A stretch of DNA of 64,000 nt from UPXZ01 sp047974405. GTDB lineage: Bacteria; Bacteroidota; Bacteroidia; Bacteroidales; Paludibacteraceae. The translations under genes were made by a program, and so were the position numbers. The stretch lies in NCBI GenBank assembly GCA_047974405.1, contig JBKECI010000042.1:10910-74909 (forward strand). Reading direction: 5' to 3'. The notes beneath the pieces were generated by a model. The model ran no database searches. It had not been told where the DNA came from and saw only the letters and a program-made list of their open reading frames with translations. Of the stretch, positions 47,002-54,817 are shown piece by piece; position 1 is the first letter of the stretch, and each line of letters starts with the position of its first letter.

Positions 47002-47316
47002 TTTGCGAGGATTAGACAATTCTCCTCCTACAATCTCCCTTTTGAGTTCTAAGCCCACAACGAAGAGGAAAATAACCATCAGTCCGTCATTGACTCAGTG
47101 ATGAATACTATATTCAAAAAATAGAATACCATCAAATATAAATCCCAGTTTATGCCCCAATACATGGGAATAATCTTCCGACCAAGGGAAATTAGCCAGA
47201 ATCATAGCGATGATAACACTCAGCCTGAGGAGTATACCTTCGGATTTTTCCTCTAACATAAATCGCTGAATAGGTTGAACTACCCTATCTATGGGTTCTT
47301 TCTTTTCTCCTGTCAT
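47002..47316 (-). pseudogene. nhaA: nhaA fragment: truncated and nonsense-mutated Na+/H+ antiporter
   Basis: Starts with MTGEKKEPIDRVVQPIQRFM and continues through the NhaA-typical LLRLSVIIAMILANFPW and GILFFEYSIHH. Here a TGA replaces the expected Trp codon; after it the same frame goes on as VNDGLMVIFLFVVGLELKREIVGGELSNPRK (shown in part), the strongly conserved second NhaA segment. About 105 codons in, the frame runs into the 282-bp repeat. So the gene has both a stop codon and a missing C-terminal three quarters, and cannot make a working antiporter. TGA is a genuine stop in this genome, since the response regulator at 54039 ends with TGA in an ATGA overlap. Confidence 0.88.
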
Positions 47317-47712
47317 TTGTTTTTAAACTTTATAAGACACTGTAAAATGTCAGATACAATGGAAATATATCCTTGATAGCACATCTAACCGAAAGTCAAA
47401 AATAAAAATATTTTTTCAGTTACTTCTTATCTGATCATATTTATCTGACACGTTTCGGGTTATAATATTGCAGATCAGCCAGATAACAACTTTTAACATT
47501 GAGGGGCTTATATTTTTATTACTTTTGTCCCCGATATTGGGGAATCCGATATTGTTCAGGGTAGGTTTTACAATTACCTATTTACCTTTCTTTGTATACT
47601 CTGAACCCATTTTATTAATCTCATATAACCTGAGGGCAATTTATATCATTTGTGATGATAGGCTTTGCTGTGTGGCTATATCCAATGTGCTTATACGGCA
47701 TACATTTCCATT
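47317..47712. other. Intergenic region between broken nhaA and the porin gene
   Basis: About 400 nt, AT-rich, containing an open frame on the plus strand (47468-47803) that has no recognisable homology and overlaps the start of the porin gene. I do not regard it as a gene. Promoters for both directions may be here, but no good match stands out. Confidence 0.45.
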
Positions 47713-47732
47713 CATTCTCATATGTGAGAATG
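47713..47732. promoter_or_regulatory. Palindrome upstream of the porin gene
   Basis: CATTCTCATATGTGAGAATG is a near-perfect 20-bp palindrome (8-bp arms around TATG), ending 18 nt before the porin ATG. The position fits a repressor operator or a leader hairpin covering the ribosome-binding region. Role inferred from position only. Confidence 0.5.
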
Positions 47733-47750
47733 TAGATTATTTTAAAAAAT

Positions 47751-48929
47751 ATGTTAAGACTTTTGTTGTTTATTACTCTTATTGTCTCGTTTCCCGGTTA
47801 TAATATTTTGGCATCAGATAAAGTTCCCCGAAAAAAACATCTGAAAATAGGTGGAGCCGTACGCTTTAACACTGCCTCGGAAAACTATGAGTTATCGAAT
47901 AAAGCCTTAGATGCCTATATGAAACTTGATACATGGTTCTTGTCGGCCGATGCCGAGTACGATGATTTTGACCTGAGCTTTCAGTATCGGTTTTATCCCG
48001 GATCAAAAGTACACTTTATACATCATGCCTATGTTGGATACAGGTTAAATGATAATTGGTATGCAAAATTAGGAGTTTTCCAAAAACCATTTGGAATAGC
48101 GCCGTCGGCATCTCATTCTTGGTGGTTCCAACTTCCATATTATATGGGACTGGAAGATACTTACGCAACCGGTATAGGTACTGAATACAAGATCGAGAAG
48201 CTATCTGTTGATATGGCATATTTCAGACAGGCTGCACCAAAAGGGTTCCTAAGTTCAGAGTATGAAGATAATGCTGTAGGAAACAGCCGTTTTTCGTATG
48301 CTATTGTTCCCACAACAGGGCTTGTGGGAGAACACGGGAGTAGTGCATCTATACGGGAACTGGATCAATTTAACACACGCATACGTTACCGGATCAATGA
48401 AATAATAGAGGTTGGCCTATCCGGACAGTTGGGTAGTATCTACAATGAGACACTAAACAAAAGAAACTGGGGGCTGACTTGGGCAGCGCACTCGGTACTC
48501 AATTATCAAAGATGGAATTTGAAGGCCGAAATCATCGGGTATAATTATAATGCCCAAAATGATGAAGGGTTATCTCTCGATGCCTTGCAAATGGCAGCCT
48601 ATGGTGCAGCCTACGATGTCACCGCCCGGGGTATGGTCTATACTTGCGGCATAGCATACACTATACCTGTCAATAGAAAGTTTATCCGGTCGGTTCAGCC
48701 CTATCTCGATTATTCGATGGTGGATAAGGGAATAAAAGGCTACTACAACACTCATCATCTTGTGCCGGGAGTGCTGATATCATCCGGCTCTATTTATACA
48801 TATGTAGATCTGGCCATCGGAAAGAATCAGCCTTGGCTTACGTCGGATTTTGGTAACGGCTTGGGCAACGGTGCAGAGAATGCCAGATGGAATAGCAGGT
48901 TTAATATAAATATTGGTTATTATTTTTAA
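47751..48929 (+). CDS. Outer-membrane porin, phosphate-selective porin (OprO/P)-like
   Basis: A 392-residue beta-barrel protein. A signal peptide (about 1-22, ending LAS) is followed by regular alternating strands. It contains KLGVFQKPFGIAPSASHSWW, a motif seen in Bacteroidota porins of the Porin_O_P type, and the chain ends with an aromatic residue (IGYYF), the usual barrel C-terminus recognised by the BAM machinery. Next gene on the same strand is a BCCT transporter (55-nt gap), so the pair may form an uptake route through both membranes for a small zwitterionic or charged solute. The solute is not known. Confidence 0.85.
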   Translation: MLRLLLFITLIVSFPGYNILASDKVPRKKHLKIGGAVRFNTASENYELSNKALDAYMKLDTWFLSADAEYDDFDLSFQYRFYPGSKVHFIHHAYVGYRLNDNWYAKLGVFQKPFGIAPSASHSWWFQLPYYMGLEDTYATGIGTEYKIEKLSVDMAYFRQAAPKGFLSSEYEDNAVGNSRFSYAIVPTTGLVGEHGSSASIRELDQFNTRIRYRINEIIEVGLSGQLGSIYNETLNKRNWGLTWAAHSVLNYQRWNLKAEIIGYNYNAQNDEGLSLDALQMAAYGAAYDVTARGMVYTCGIAYTIPVNRKFIRSVQPYLDYSMVDKGIKGYYNTHHLVPGVLISSGSIYTYVDLAIGKNQPWLTSDFGNGLGNGAENARWNSRFNINIGYYF

Positions 48930-48984
48930 GAAACGGACTCTTATAGTTCAACCCGAAGAATTAAATAGAAAAATAAATAAAAAC

Positions 48985-50997
48985 ATGGGAAAACGACAAA
49001 ATTCCTTTAAAAAGGAACTTAACTTGAGAACAACATTTACAAAATCGGTGGCTCTTCCGGGGCTAATAATTATACTTATTGTATCGCTCTATTGCGGTTT
49101 ATTTCCTTCTGAGGCAAGTCTGCTACTGACACAGTTAAAATCTTACTTCTTCAATAATTTTAGTTGGTTCTACGTTCTGATGGTTACTATTTTCATTCTG
49201 TTCCTTATCATTATCGCACTCAGTAAATTGGGAAATATCAGATTGGGAGCAGACACGAGTAAACCCAAATATAGTTTCTTCTCATGGATTGCTATGTTGT
49301 TTGCTGCAGGTATGGGAATCGGGCTGATGTATTTCGGTGTAGCCGAAACTATCTCTCACTATGCCAATCCGGCAACCGACGATGTAGTAATGAGAGCGAA
49401 AGAGGCACAGCTATATACATTCTTTCATTGGGGAATACATGCATGGGCAATATATGCAGTTATGGGATTGATACTTGCTTATTTTGCATACCGATATAAA
49501 TTGCCTTTAGCAATACGCAGTGGGCTATACCCTCTGTTGAAAGATAAAATAAACGGGCCTGTCGGGAGCATTGTTGACACATTTGCCCTTTGCAGTACAT
49601 TTTTTGGTATTGCTACTACTCTGGGATTTGGTGTTGTGCAGCTCAATGCCGGGTTGGTTAAGATAGGAGTATTATCCGGGTCAAGTTTCATCTTTCAGGC
49701 AATTATTGTTATCGTAGTGATGGTTATTGCTGTAACCTCTACCCTGACAGGATTGGACAAAGGGGTGAAAAAATTAAGCGAACTAAATCTGTCCCTCGCA
49801 TTTATATTGATGATATTCGTCCTTATAGCCGGGCCTACAATATATATCCTGAGTACATTTAGCGAAGGGCTGGGTTATTACATCAGCAGTTTAGCTCATC
49901 TGACATTCAATACATTTGCTTACGAGACCGAAGGCCAAGCTTGGTTTTCGGGTTGGACTATTGTATACTGGGCCTGGTGGGTTTCTTGGGCTCCATTTGT
50001 CGGATTATTTATTGCCCGTATATCGAAGGGACGTACTATCCGTGAATATATCATAGCTGTTTTGATGATACCGTCTTTATTCAATTTTTTGTGGATGACT
50101 GTATTCGGAAGCAGTGCCGTATGGATAGATAAATTTGAGGCAAATGGGATACTCAGTTCACTGGCAAACAACGCGGATGTCTTATTGTTTAACTTTTTCG
50201 AATATTTTCCATTAACTCCTGTACTTAATGTCTTGGCTATACTGATGATTGCGGTCTTTTTTATTACTTCTGCCGACTCAGGGATATTGGTAATGAATAG
50301 TATAGCATCAGGCGACAAACGGAATGCACCCAAATGGCAAAATGTATTCTGGGGAGTATTGCTGGTCATTCTCTCATTGGCATTGCTCAGATCGGGAGGT
50401 CTGGAATCACTGCAAACAATGACTCTCATTTTTGCTCTACCTTTTGGCTTAATCATGCTTCTCCTCTGTTTTTGCCTGTGGAAAGCCTTACGTGCTGACA
50501 ACTTGTTTCATAATGCAAAATTACCCTATGGAAGTCAGGCTTGGAATGGGGGTCAATGGCAGGAACGGTTGAGCAGGATACTGGCCTTTTCGAGGAAGAA
50601 AGATATAAGAATGTTCCTGAATGAAACAGTTTTGGAAGCTTTTGAAGATGTGAAGGAGGAACTAAACCATAATAACATTGATGCAGACATCACACAGGGA
50701 AAGGATAACGAATTATCTGTGGAACTGGTAATCAAGCACAATGTGATGCGAAATTTTCGTTACGGGGTCATGTGCGAGGCGCAAAATATATCGGAATACC
50801 TAATCAATGAAGACAATGCACCCGATATAGATACCGATACGGCATATGTTCCTGTTACATACTTCAACGATGGGCGGCAAGGTAATAATATCGAATATAT
50901 GACTAAAAATGAAATAATAATAGACATCCTCAGAGAATATGAACGTTTTATCAGTCTGGTTTCCGATGAAAAGAATGAATTACTGATTATTAGATAA
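48985..50997 (+). CDS. BCCT family (betaine/carnitine/choline) transporter
   Basis: About 670 residues with twelve predicted transmembrane helices and a ~150-residue soluble C-terminal domain. The family signature is seen in WTIVYWAWWVSWAPFVGLFIARISKGRT, where Trp residues form the trimethylammonium box; MLFAAGMGIGLMYFGVAE is the first-helix motif with the Gly-rich stretch. It takes up glycine betaine, choline, carnitine or related compounds, driven by Na+ or H+. The ATG at 48985 is preferred to the upstream in-frame start at 48913, which lies inside the porin gene. The C-terminal domain could be regulatory, as in osmotically controlled BetP, although its sequence is different. Confidence 0.92.
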   Translation: MGKRQNSFKKELNLRTTFTKSVALPGLIIILIVSLYCGLFPSEASLLLTQLKSYFFNNFSWFYVLMVTIFILFLIIIALSKLGNIRLGADTSKPKYSFFSWIAMLFAAGMGIGLMYFGVAETISHYANPATDDVVMRAKEAQLYTFFHWGIHAWAIYAVMGLILAYFAYRYKLPLAIRSGLYPLLKDKINGPVGSIVDTFALCSTFFGIATTLGFGVVQLNAGLVKIGVLSGSSFIFQAIIVIVVMVIAVTSTLTGLDKGVKKLSELNLSLAFILMIFVLIAGPTIYILSTFSEGLGYYISSLAHLTFNTFAYETEGQAWFSGWTIVYWAWWVSWAPFVGLFIARISKGRTIREYIIAVLMIPSLFNFLWMTVFGSSAVWIDKFEANGILSSLANNADVLLFNFFEYFPLTPVLNVLAILMIAVFFITSADSGILVMNSIASGDKRNAPKWQNVFWGVLLVILSLALLRSGGLESLQTMTLIFALPFGLIMLLLCFCLWKALRADNLFHNAKLPYGSQAWNGGQWQERLSRILAFSRKKDIRMFLNETVLEAFEDVKEELNHNNIDADITQGKDNELSVELVIKHNVMRNFRYGVMCEAQNISEYLINEDNAPDIDTDTAYVPVTYFNDGRQGNNIEYMTKNEIIIDILREYERFISLVSDEKNELLIIR

Positions 50998-50999
50998 GA

Positions 51000-51294
51000 T
51001 TAAATAACCATTTTTATCTAAAATCACAAGATTTGTCCCCTTAGTAACGGTAATAAAAATAACCTACTACTTTTACACTCACAGCATACCTTTTATGGTC
51101 AGCGAAGGGAAATCATGACATAATAAACAGAGAAGAAGCAAGGTCGTTTGTTTTGGGGATGAAGATCAAATTATTGAGCCGTGGTGGCAGCCGTATTGTT
51201 AGTGGAGCATTTGGTGTTAATACAAAGATCATTAGGAAAGGTAAAAAATAGCCGTCTTAGTTGCCAGATTCTACTATCAAACGTCTCCGAAAAG
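51000..51294 (+). pseudogene. Possible gene remnants in the BCCT-to-PepSY gap (left part)
   Basis: An open but startless frame (about 51080-51251) translates to a short conserved-looking tail, including EEARSFVLGMKIKLLSRGG and VSGAFGVNTKIIRKGKK before a TAG. It lacks a start and I cannot name a family. Could be the C-terminal end of a decayed gene or chance. Confidence 0.3.
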
Positions 51295-51329
51295 CAGGAG
51301 ATGGGACTAAGTACTAGTCCCATCTCCTG
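51295..51329. repeat. Perfect 15-bp hairpin
   Basis: CAGGAGATGGGACTA is exactly inverted after a 5-nt loop (AGTAC). A strong GC-containing stem without a following T run. It could be a terminator of the BCCT transcript, a regulatory hairpin or a mobile-element remnant. Confidence 0.75.
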
Positions 51330-51681
51330 AATGGATTAAAGCATTCGATCTGATTGTGAAATTAAGCACCACCGGTCTTCTCCAAAGCGATGGTATAAAA
51401 TAGACTTATCTAAATACGGTTCAAACAACGAAACAATTATCAATCAGAGGATAAGCACCGTCTCCTACATTGTAAGACAAATACGGAAACTTTAAGGATG
51501 AGAGCGATGTCTGAAAATGGAAACGAAAATAAGCAAAGAATACAGTTTATTTTCTCTACAAGGCAATTCTCTATGCTAAATCCCCGCTTTGATTTGAAAT
51601 ACTTCGTATTTTATTCTACTTCTGCTAAGTCCTAAGTACATATAAATCGTTATTATTTAGTGATTACTACGTATTACTAAG
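51330..51681. other. Gene-free region, possible regulator remnant
   Basis: No intact gene. Around 51407-51495 one plus-strand frame reads DLSKYGSNNETIINQRIST then a basic tail and TAA, vaguely like the end of a winged-helix regulator, but with no start codon. Treated as debris next to the right-hand direct repeat. Confidence 0.35.
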
Positions 51682-51963
51682 GGGTACAACAAAATTCTAG
51701 GTATTGGGTGCGATTAGAATTTTAATCGTTGTCTATTCGTATGAATGTACCGTTCATTTCAAATTCCAATTCTACGCTGTTGTTTAATTCTACCTGTTGG
51801 TGGTTCAATTCCAATTCCCAATCGGTAATGACATTGGAGGCATAATTCTGCGATACATAATCCAAGATAGCTTGCGGGATTACTGAGTTTGGGAGTTGGC
51901 TTGTACCGTCAATATCTATGATTTCGCAAGCCGAATTAAAGTCCAATTCAAAATTTCCCGACA
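51682..51963 (-). repeat. 282-bp direct repeat, right copy
   Basis: Intact counterpart of 46720-47001, containing the 3' two-thirds of the PepSY-like lipoprotein gene and 40 nt beyond its stop codon. The two copies bracket about 4.7 kb containing broken nhaA, the porin and the BCCT gene. Confidence 0.92.
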
Positions 51964-52156
51964 AATACAATTCGTATTTAGTTGTATTTCTTTCGGTATC
52001 TTTGATTGCCCTTACAATCCCATTTTCAGGAAAGTGGGTCGTTTTATAGGTCATAATTTTCGTTGGGATTTCGCTCTGGGATAAAATGTTATCGTCATCG
52101 CATGATGCTACGATAATTACGAAAAACAATAGGCTCAAAAATTTAAGTGATTTCAT
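51722..52156 (-). CDS. PepSY-like periplasmic lipoprotein
   Basis: A 144-residue lipoprotein (signal peptide with VASC, lipidated C19) with the fold of the Bacteroidota PepSY-like/beta-lactamase-inhibitor-like family. It has two related alpha/beta halves and the motif IPQAILDYVSQNYASNVITDWE, typical of these proteins. They are small, exported and often placed next to a two-component system, where they may sense or buffer an envelope signal. It lies 107 nt after another PepSY-like gene. Its 3' part is duplicated at 46720-47001. Function beyond family is unknown. Confidence 0.85.
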   Translation of the reverse strand: MKSLKFLSLLFFVIIVASCDDDNILSQSEIPTKIMTYKTTHFPENGIVRAIKDTERNTTKYELYLSGNFELDFNSACEIIDIDGTSQLPNSVIPQAILDYVSQNYASNVITDWELELNHQQVELNNSVELEFEMNGTFIRIDND

Positions 52157-52262
52157 CTGTTGATATATATTTATCGTTTTTAATAGTTAGATAAAATACC
52201 CTAATTATCATTTTCGGTCAGTTTCCGATTTGTTGCTTAACGGGCATTTCATATTCTCTTTT

Positions 52263-52691
52263 TTATTTAATTAATGTCCCATTTTTGTCTATAAAAAGGA
52301 TTTGTTCCAAATCTCTATTTTCAATTTCTATTTTGTAGCTAATATTATTGCCTTCGGTAATTTTTTCGACGTTATCTATTCTGTGCGAAGGGTAGTTCTT
52401 TTTTATTGTATTAATTACCACCTTGGGCAGCTCGCTTTTGGCTATTTCTTCTTCTACTTTTAGTTGTTTGCCATCGGCAGCGTACCATACCTCAAAATCT
52501 TTGTTCCAACCCTGTTCAAAATCTACGTTATACACATTGTTTTTCAACTCCCAATCCACGTCTTTAGCTTTTGGAAAATCCGAGTTGAATTGATTTATAA
52601 CGACTGAGGGTACTTGATTTGTAGGAATATCTTGCGCAAACAACGCACCGCTAAACAGCAGCATTCCCAAACTTAAAATTTGCTTTTTCAT
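52263..52691 (-). CDS. PepSY-like exported protein
   Basis: The 142-residue product has a signal peptide (about 1-19, ending LFAQ) and two tandem PepSY-like alpha/beta units. VPSVVINQFNSDFPKAKDVDWE and ELPKVVINTIKKNYPSHRI (each about 40-60 residues) show the characteristic 'F...YP.A..V.W' pattern. It lies downstream of the response regulator/histidine kinase pair (54716-52753) and carries the same upstream 18-bp motif, so it is probably a target of that system. Confidence 0.87.
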   Translation of the reverse strand: MKKQILSLGMLLFSGALFAQDIPTNQVPSVVINQFNSDFPKAKDVDWELKNNVYNVDFEQGWNKDFEVWYAADGKQLKVEEEIAKSELPKVVINTIKKNYPSHRIDNVEKITEGNNISYKIEIENRDLEQILFIDKNGTLIK

Positions 52692-52737
52692 TTTAGTTGT
52701 TTTTAAAATTATAAAGCAAAACTAAGGAGACATTCTG

Positions 52738-52755
52738 GAAAGAATTGGGAATTTA
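52738..52755 (-). promoter_or_regulatory. Candidate response-regulator site before the PepSY gene
   Basis: GAAAGAATTGGGAATTTA on the plus strand, 47 nt upstream of the PepSY start codon (minus strand). The same sequence, with one change at the edge, occurs before the response regulator gene at 54742. On the minus strand it reads as two AATTC units 7 bp apart, a plausible direct-repeat site. It overlaps the stop codon of the kinase gene. Confidence 0.55.
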
Positions 52756-54042
52756 TCCCTTTTTCTGAAAATTCAATTGAAAACAATGCTTTTGTTCACC
52801 GAATGAGTAGTCTATTTTTATGCTGTAAAGCGATGATATACCCTTTACAATAGCCAAGCCCAACCCTGTTGAATTATGAGAAGCATTGTATTTTTGAAAT
52901 CTATTGAAAATCTTGCTTTTATCCAAAGTTTTTTTATCTCCAGAGTTGCAAATTTTTATTTGGTTGTTGTTTATCTCAATCTCAATCCTACCTTTTTCAA
53001 TATTGTGGTAAATAGCATTTTTTAAAAGGTTCGTTATCAATATTTGAGCATGTAGTTTATCCATTTTATAAACCAGCGCTCCCTTATCATCAACCGTAAC
53101 AGTAATATTCTTGTACAATGCTACTTCATCCAACTCTTGTATGATCTGTTGGATGAGTTGGTTAAAATTGATCTCTTGTAGGTTTGAAATTTGCTTGTTT
53201 TCGATTTTTGACAGCAGCAGTAGCGATTTATTGAGTTTGGTAAGCCGTTGCAAAATTTGATAGGTTTCCGTTAGCTTTTGTCCCTGACTTTCGCTTAAAT
53301 CCTCATTTTCAAATAACAGCTCTATTTTATTACTTGCGATGGCAAGTGGTGTTTGCAGTTCATGGGCAGCATTTTCCGTAAATTCCTTTTGTTGGTTATA
53401 AGCATGTATACTGCGTTGGTTCATATCATTTACCGCCTGTTGCAAATCCTTAAACTCCTTGATTTTTGTTTTGGTTTGTGGCAAAGGGTTTGAATCGTCA
53501 ATTTTATAAGATTTTAATTGCTCCAAAAAAGTATAAAAGGGCTGCCACAGTTTTTTAAGAATAACGTTATTTATCAATACTACACTCAATATCAATATGA
53601 TATAAAGCCCAACAACATTCCAAAGCAGAGCTTTTAAGAGGTCGTTTTGCTCGATGATGGGGTTAACTATTTTTAGCCGATAGTAAGCGTCATTGGCTCT
53701 GAAGACGGTAACCAACATCCGTACGGGTTCCGGTTCAGGCATTGGGTCGTCCGCGTCTTGCATCAAAATTTCGGTATCTAAATATTGGTCTTTGACCGCA
53801 AGAGCCGATTGCTCATCAATGATTTTGAGCGTGTATAGGCTTTCGTCAAAATCGGATTTTGTTGTGATTATGGAATCGACCAATGCGTTTTGAATAATCA
53901 ATCGTTTTTGATGTTCGAGTTCTTCATCAATAGAATCCTTAATTTGATTGAACATTGAAAAGTAAAAAGCAACGGACCATAAAGCCACCACGAGCAACAA
54001 GGCTATGGAAAGATACTTTATGGATTGGTTGAGCAATTTCAT
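52753..54042 (-). CDS. Sensor histidine kinase of the PepSY-linked system
   Basis: A 429-residue kinase. Transmembrane helices near residues 8-28 and 139-160 enclose a periplasmic domain of about 110 residues with a proline-rich stretch (MPEPEPVRML). The dimerisation domain holds the His in ENAAHELQTPLAIA; the ATPase domain is compact and ends with GLGLAIVKGI. The start ATG overlaps the stop TGA of the response regulator (ATGA), so translation is coupled. Short ATPase domain and NALYHN motif are like the QseC/CusS branch. Confidence 0.9.
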   Translation of the reverse strand: MKLLNQSIKYLSIALLLVVALWSVAFYFSMFNQIKDSIDEELEHQKRLIIQNALVDSIITTKSDFDESLYTLKIIDEQSALAVKDQYLDTEILMQDADDPMPEPEPVRMLVTVFRANDAYYRLKIVNPIIEQNDLLKALLWNVVGLYIILILSVVLINNVILKKLWQPFYTFLEQLKSYKIDDSNPLPQTKTKIKEFKDLQQAVNDMNQRSIHAYNQQKEFTENAAHELQTPLAIASNKIELLFENEDLSESQGQKLTETYQILQRLTKLNKSLLLLSKIENKQISNLQEINFNQLIQQIIQELDEVALYKNITVTVDDKGALVYKMDKLHAQILITNLLKNAIYHNIEKGRIEIEINNNQIKICNSGDKKTLDKSKIFNRFQKYNASHNSTGLGLAIVKGISSLYSIKIDYSFGEQKHCFQLNFQKKG

Positions 54043-54716
54043 TGTTCTATAAGTTTATAGCCCACACCATATACGGCCTCAATGGTTATATCTGCTTTGA
54101 AATCGTTGAGTTTTTTACGTAAATTTTTGATTTGATAATAGATAAAGTCAAAATTGTCAGCTTCGTCCGAATGGTCTCCCCAGACATATTCTGCCAAGGC
54201 AGATTTGGTAATCAGCCTGTTTTTGTTCATTAAAAAATAATACAGCACATCAAATTCTTTTCTATTGAGATGGACAAGTTCATTATTTATTTTCAATTTG
54301 CGCTCATCGATATCTAAACTTACATTTAAGAAAGTAAGAATATTGTTACCGCTTAAATTTTTTCTTCTGATGACAGCCTTTATCCTCGCATTAAGTTCTG
54401 ATAGGTGAAAAGGTTTAGTCAGGTAGTCGTCGGCGCCCAGTTCTAACCCCAACAATTTATCATCCAACGAATCTTTAGCAGAAATAATGATAATATTGTC
54501 GGTTTTGTTATTTTTTTTTAATTCTTTTAGAATGTCGATACCGTTGCCGCCAGGCAACATAATGTCCAGCAAAATACAATCGTAATCGTAGATCAAGGCT
54601 TTTCCTATAGCATTATTAAAGTCTGCAGCTATTTCTACCAAGATTTTTTCTTTTTCCAAAGATTCCTTGATATTATCGAGCAACTGCTGCTCGTCTTCGA
54701 TAACCAAAATTTTCAT
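54039..54716 (-). CDS. Response regulator, OmpR family
   Basis: A 225-residue regulator. The receiver domain has VIEDEQQL, the phospho-acceptor Asp in CILLDIMLPG and the Lys in LTKPFH; the winged helix ends with IKNLRKKL and VYGVGYKL. It overlaps the downstream kinase by 4 bp. Candidate autoregulatory sites lie 26 and 77 nt upstream. Together they probably control the PepSY-like genes downstream; the signal may be a metal or cell-wall related ligand, as for CusRS- or QseBC-like systems, but this cannot be read from sequence. Confidence 0.92.
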   Translation of the reverse strand: MKILVIEDEQQLLDNIKESLEKEKILVEIAADFNNAIGKALIYDYDCILLDIMLPGGNGIDILKELKKNNKTDNIIIISAKDSLDDKLLGLELGADDYLTKPFHLSELNARIKAVIRRKNLSGNNILTFLNVSLDIDERKLKINNELVHLNRKEFDVLYYFLMNKNRLITKSALAEYVWGDHSDEADNFDFIYYQIKNLRKKLNDFKADITIEAVYGVGYKLIEQ

Positions 54717-54741
54717 GAATCAAAGATATTCTAAAAAATTA

Positions 54742-54811
54742 GAAAGAATTGGGAATTTTGCAAATTTAATACTCTGACTAACGGTGAAGTAAGTAAGAAT
54801 TAGGAATTTTA
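54742..54811 (-). promoter_or_regulatory. Two candidate response-regulator sites before the regulator gene
   Basis: GAAAGAATTGGGAATTTT at 54742-54759 and the degenerate GTAAGAATTAGGAATTTT at 54793-54810, separated by 51 bp, both in the gap between the regulator gene and the Cof-type phosphatase. The first is nearly identical to the site before the PepSY gene. TAAATTTG and TATCTTTG boxes (complements of 54761-54768 and 54721-54728) overlap or adjoin, so the promoter is within this interval. Confidence 0.55.
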
Positions 54812-54817
54812 TCCAAA

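Noticed and set aside
47095..47316. TGA read as tryptophan (recoded genetic code)
   Set aside because: The frame does continue past TGA, but the gene is also truncated, and the response regulator at 54039 uses TGA as a normal stop in an ATGA overlap with the next gene. A pseudogene explains it better.
47468..47803. 111-codon hydrophobic open frame on the plus strand
   Set aside because: It overlaps the start and signal peptide of the porin gene in another frame, has no recognisable family and an AT-driven composition.
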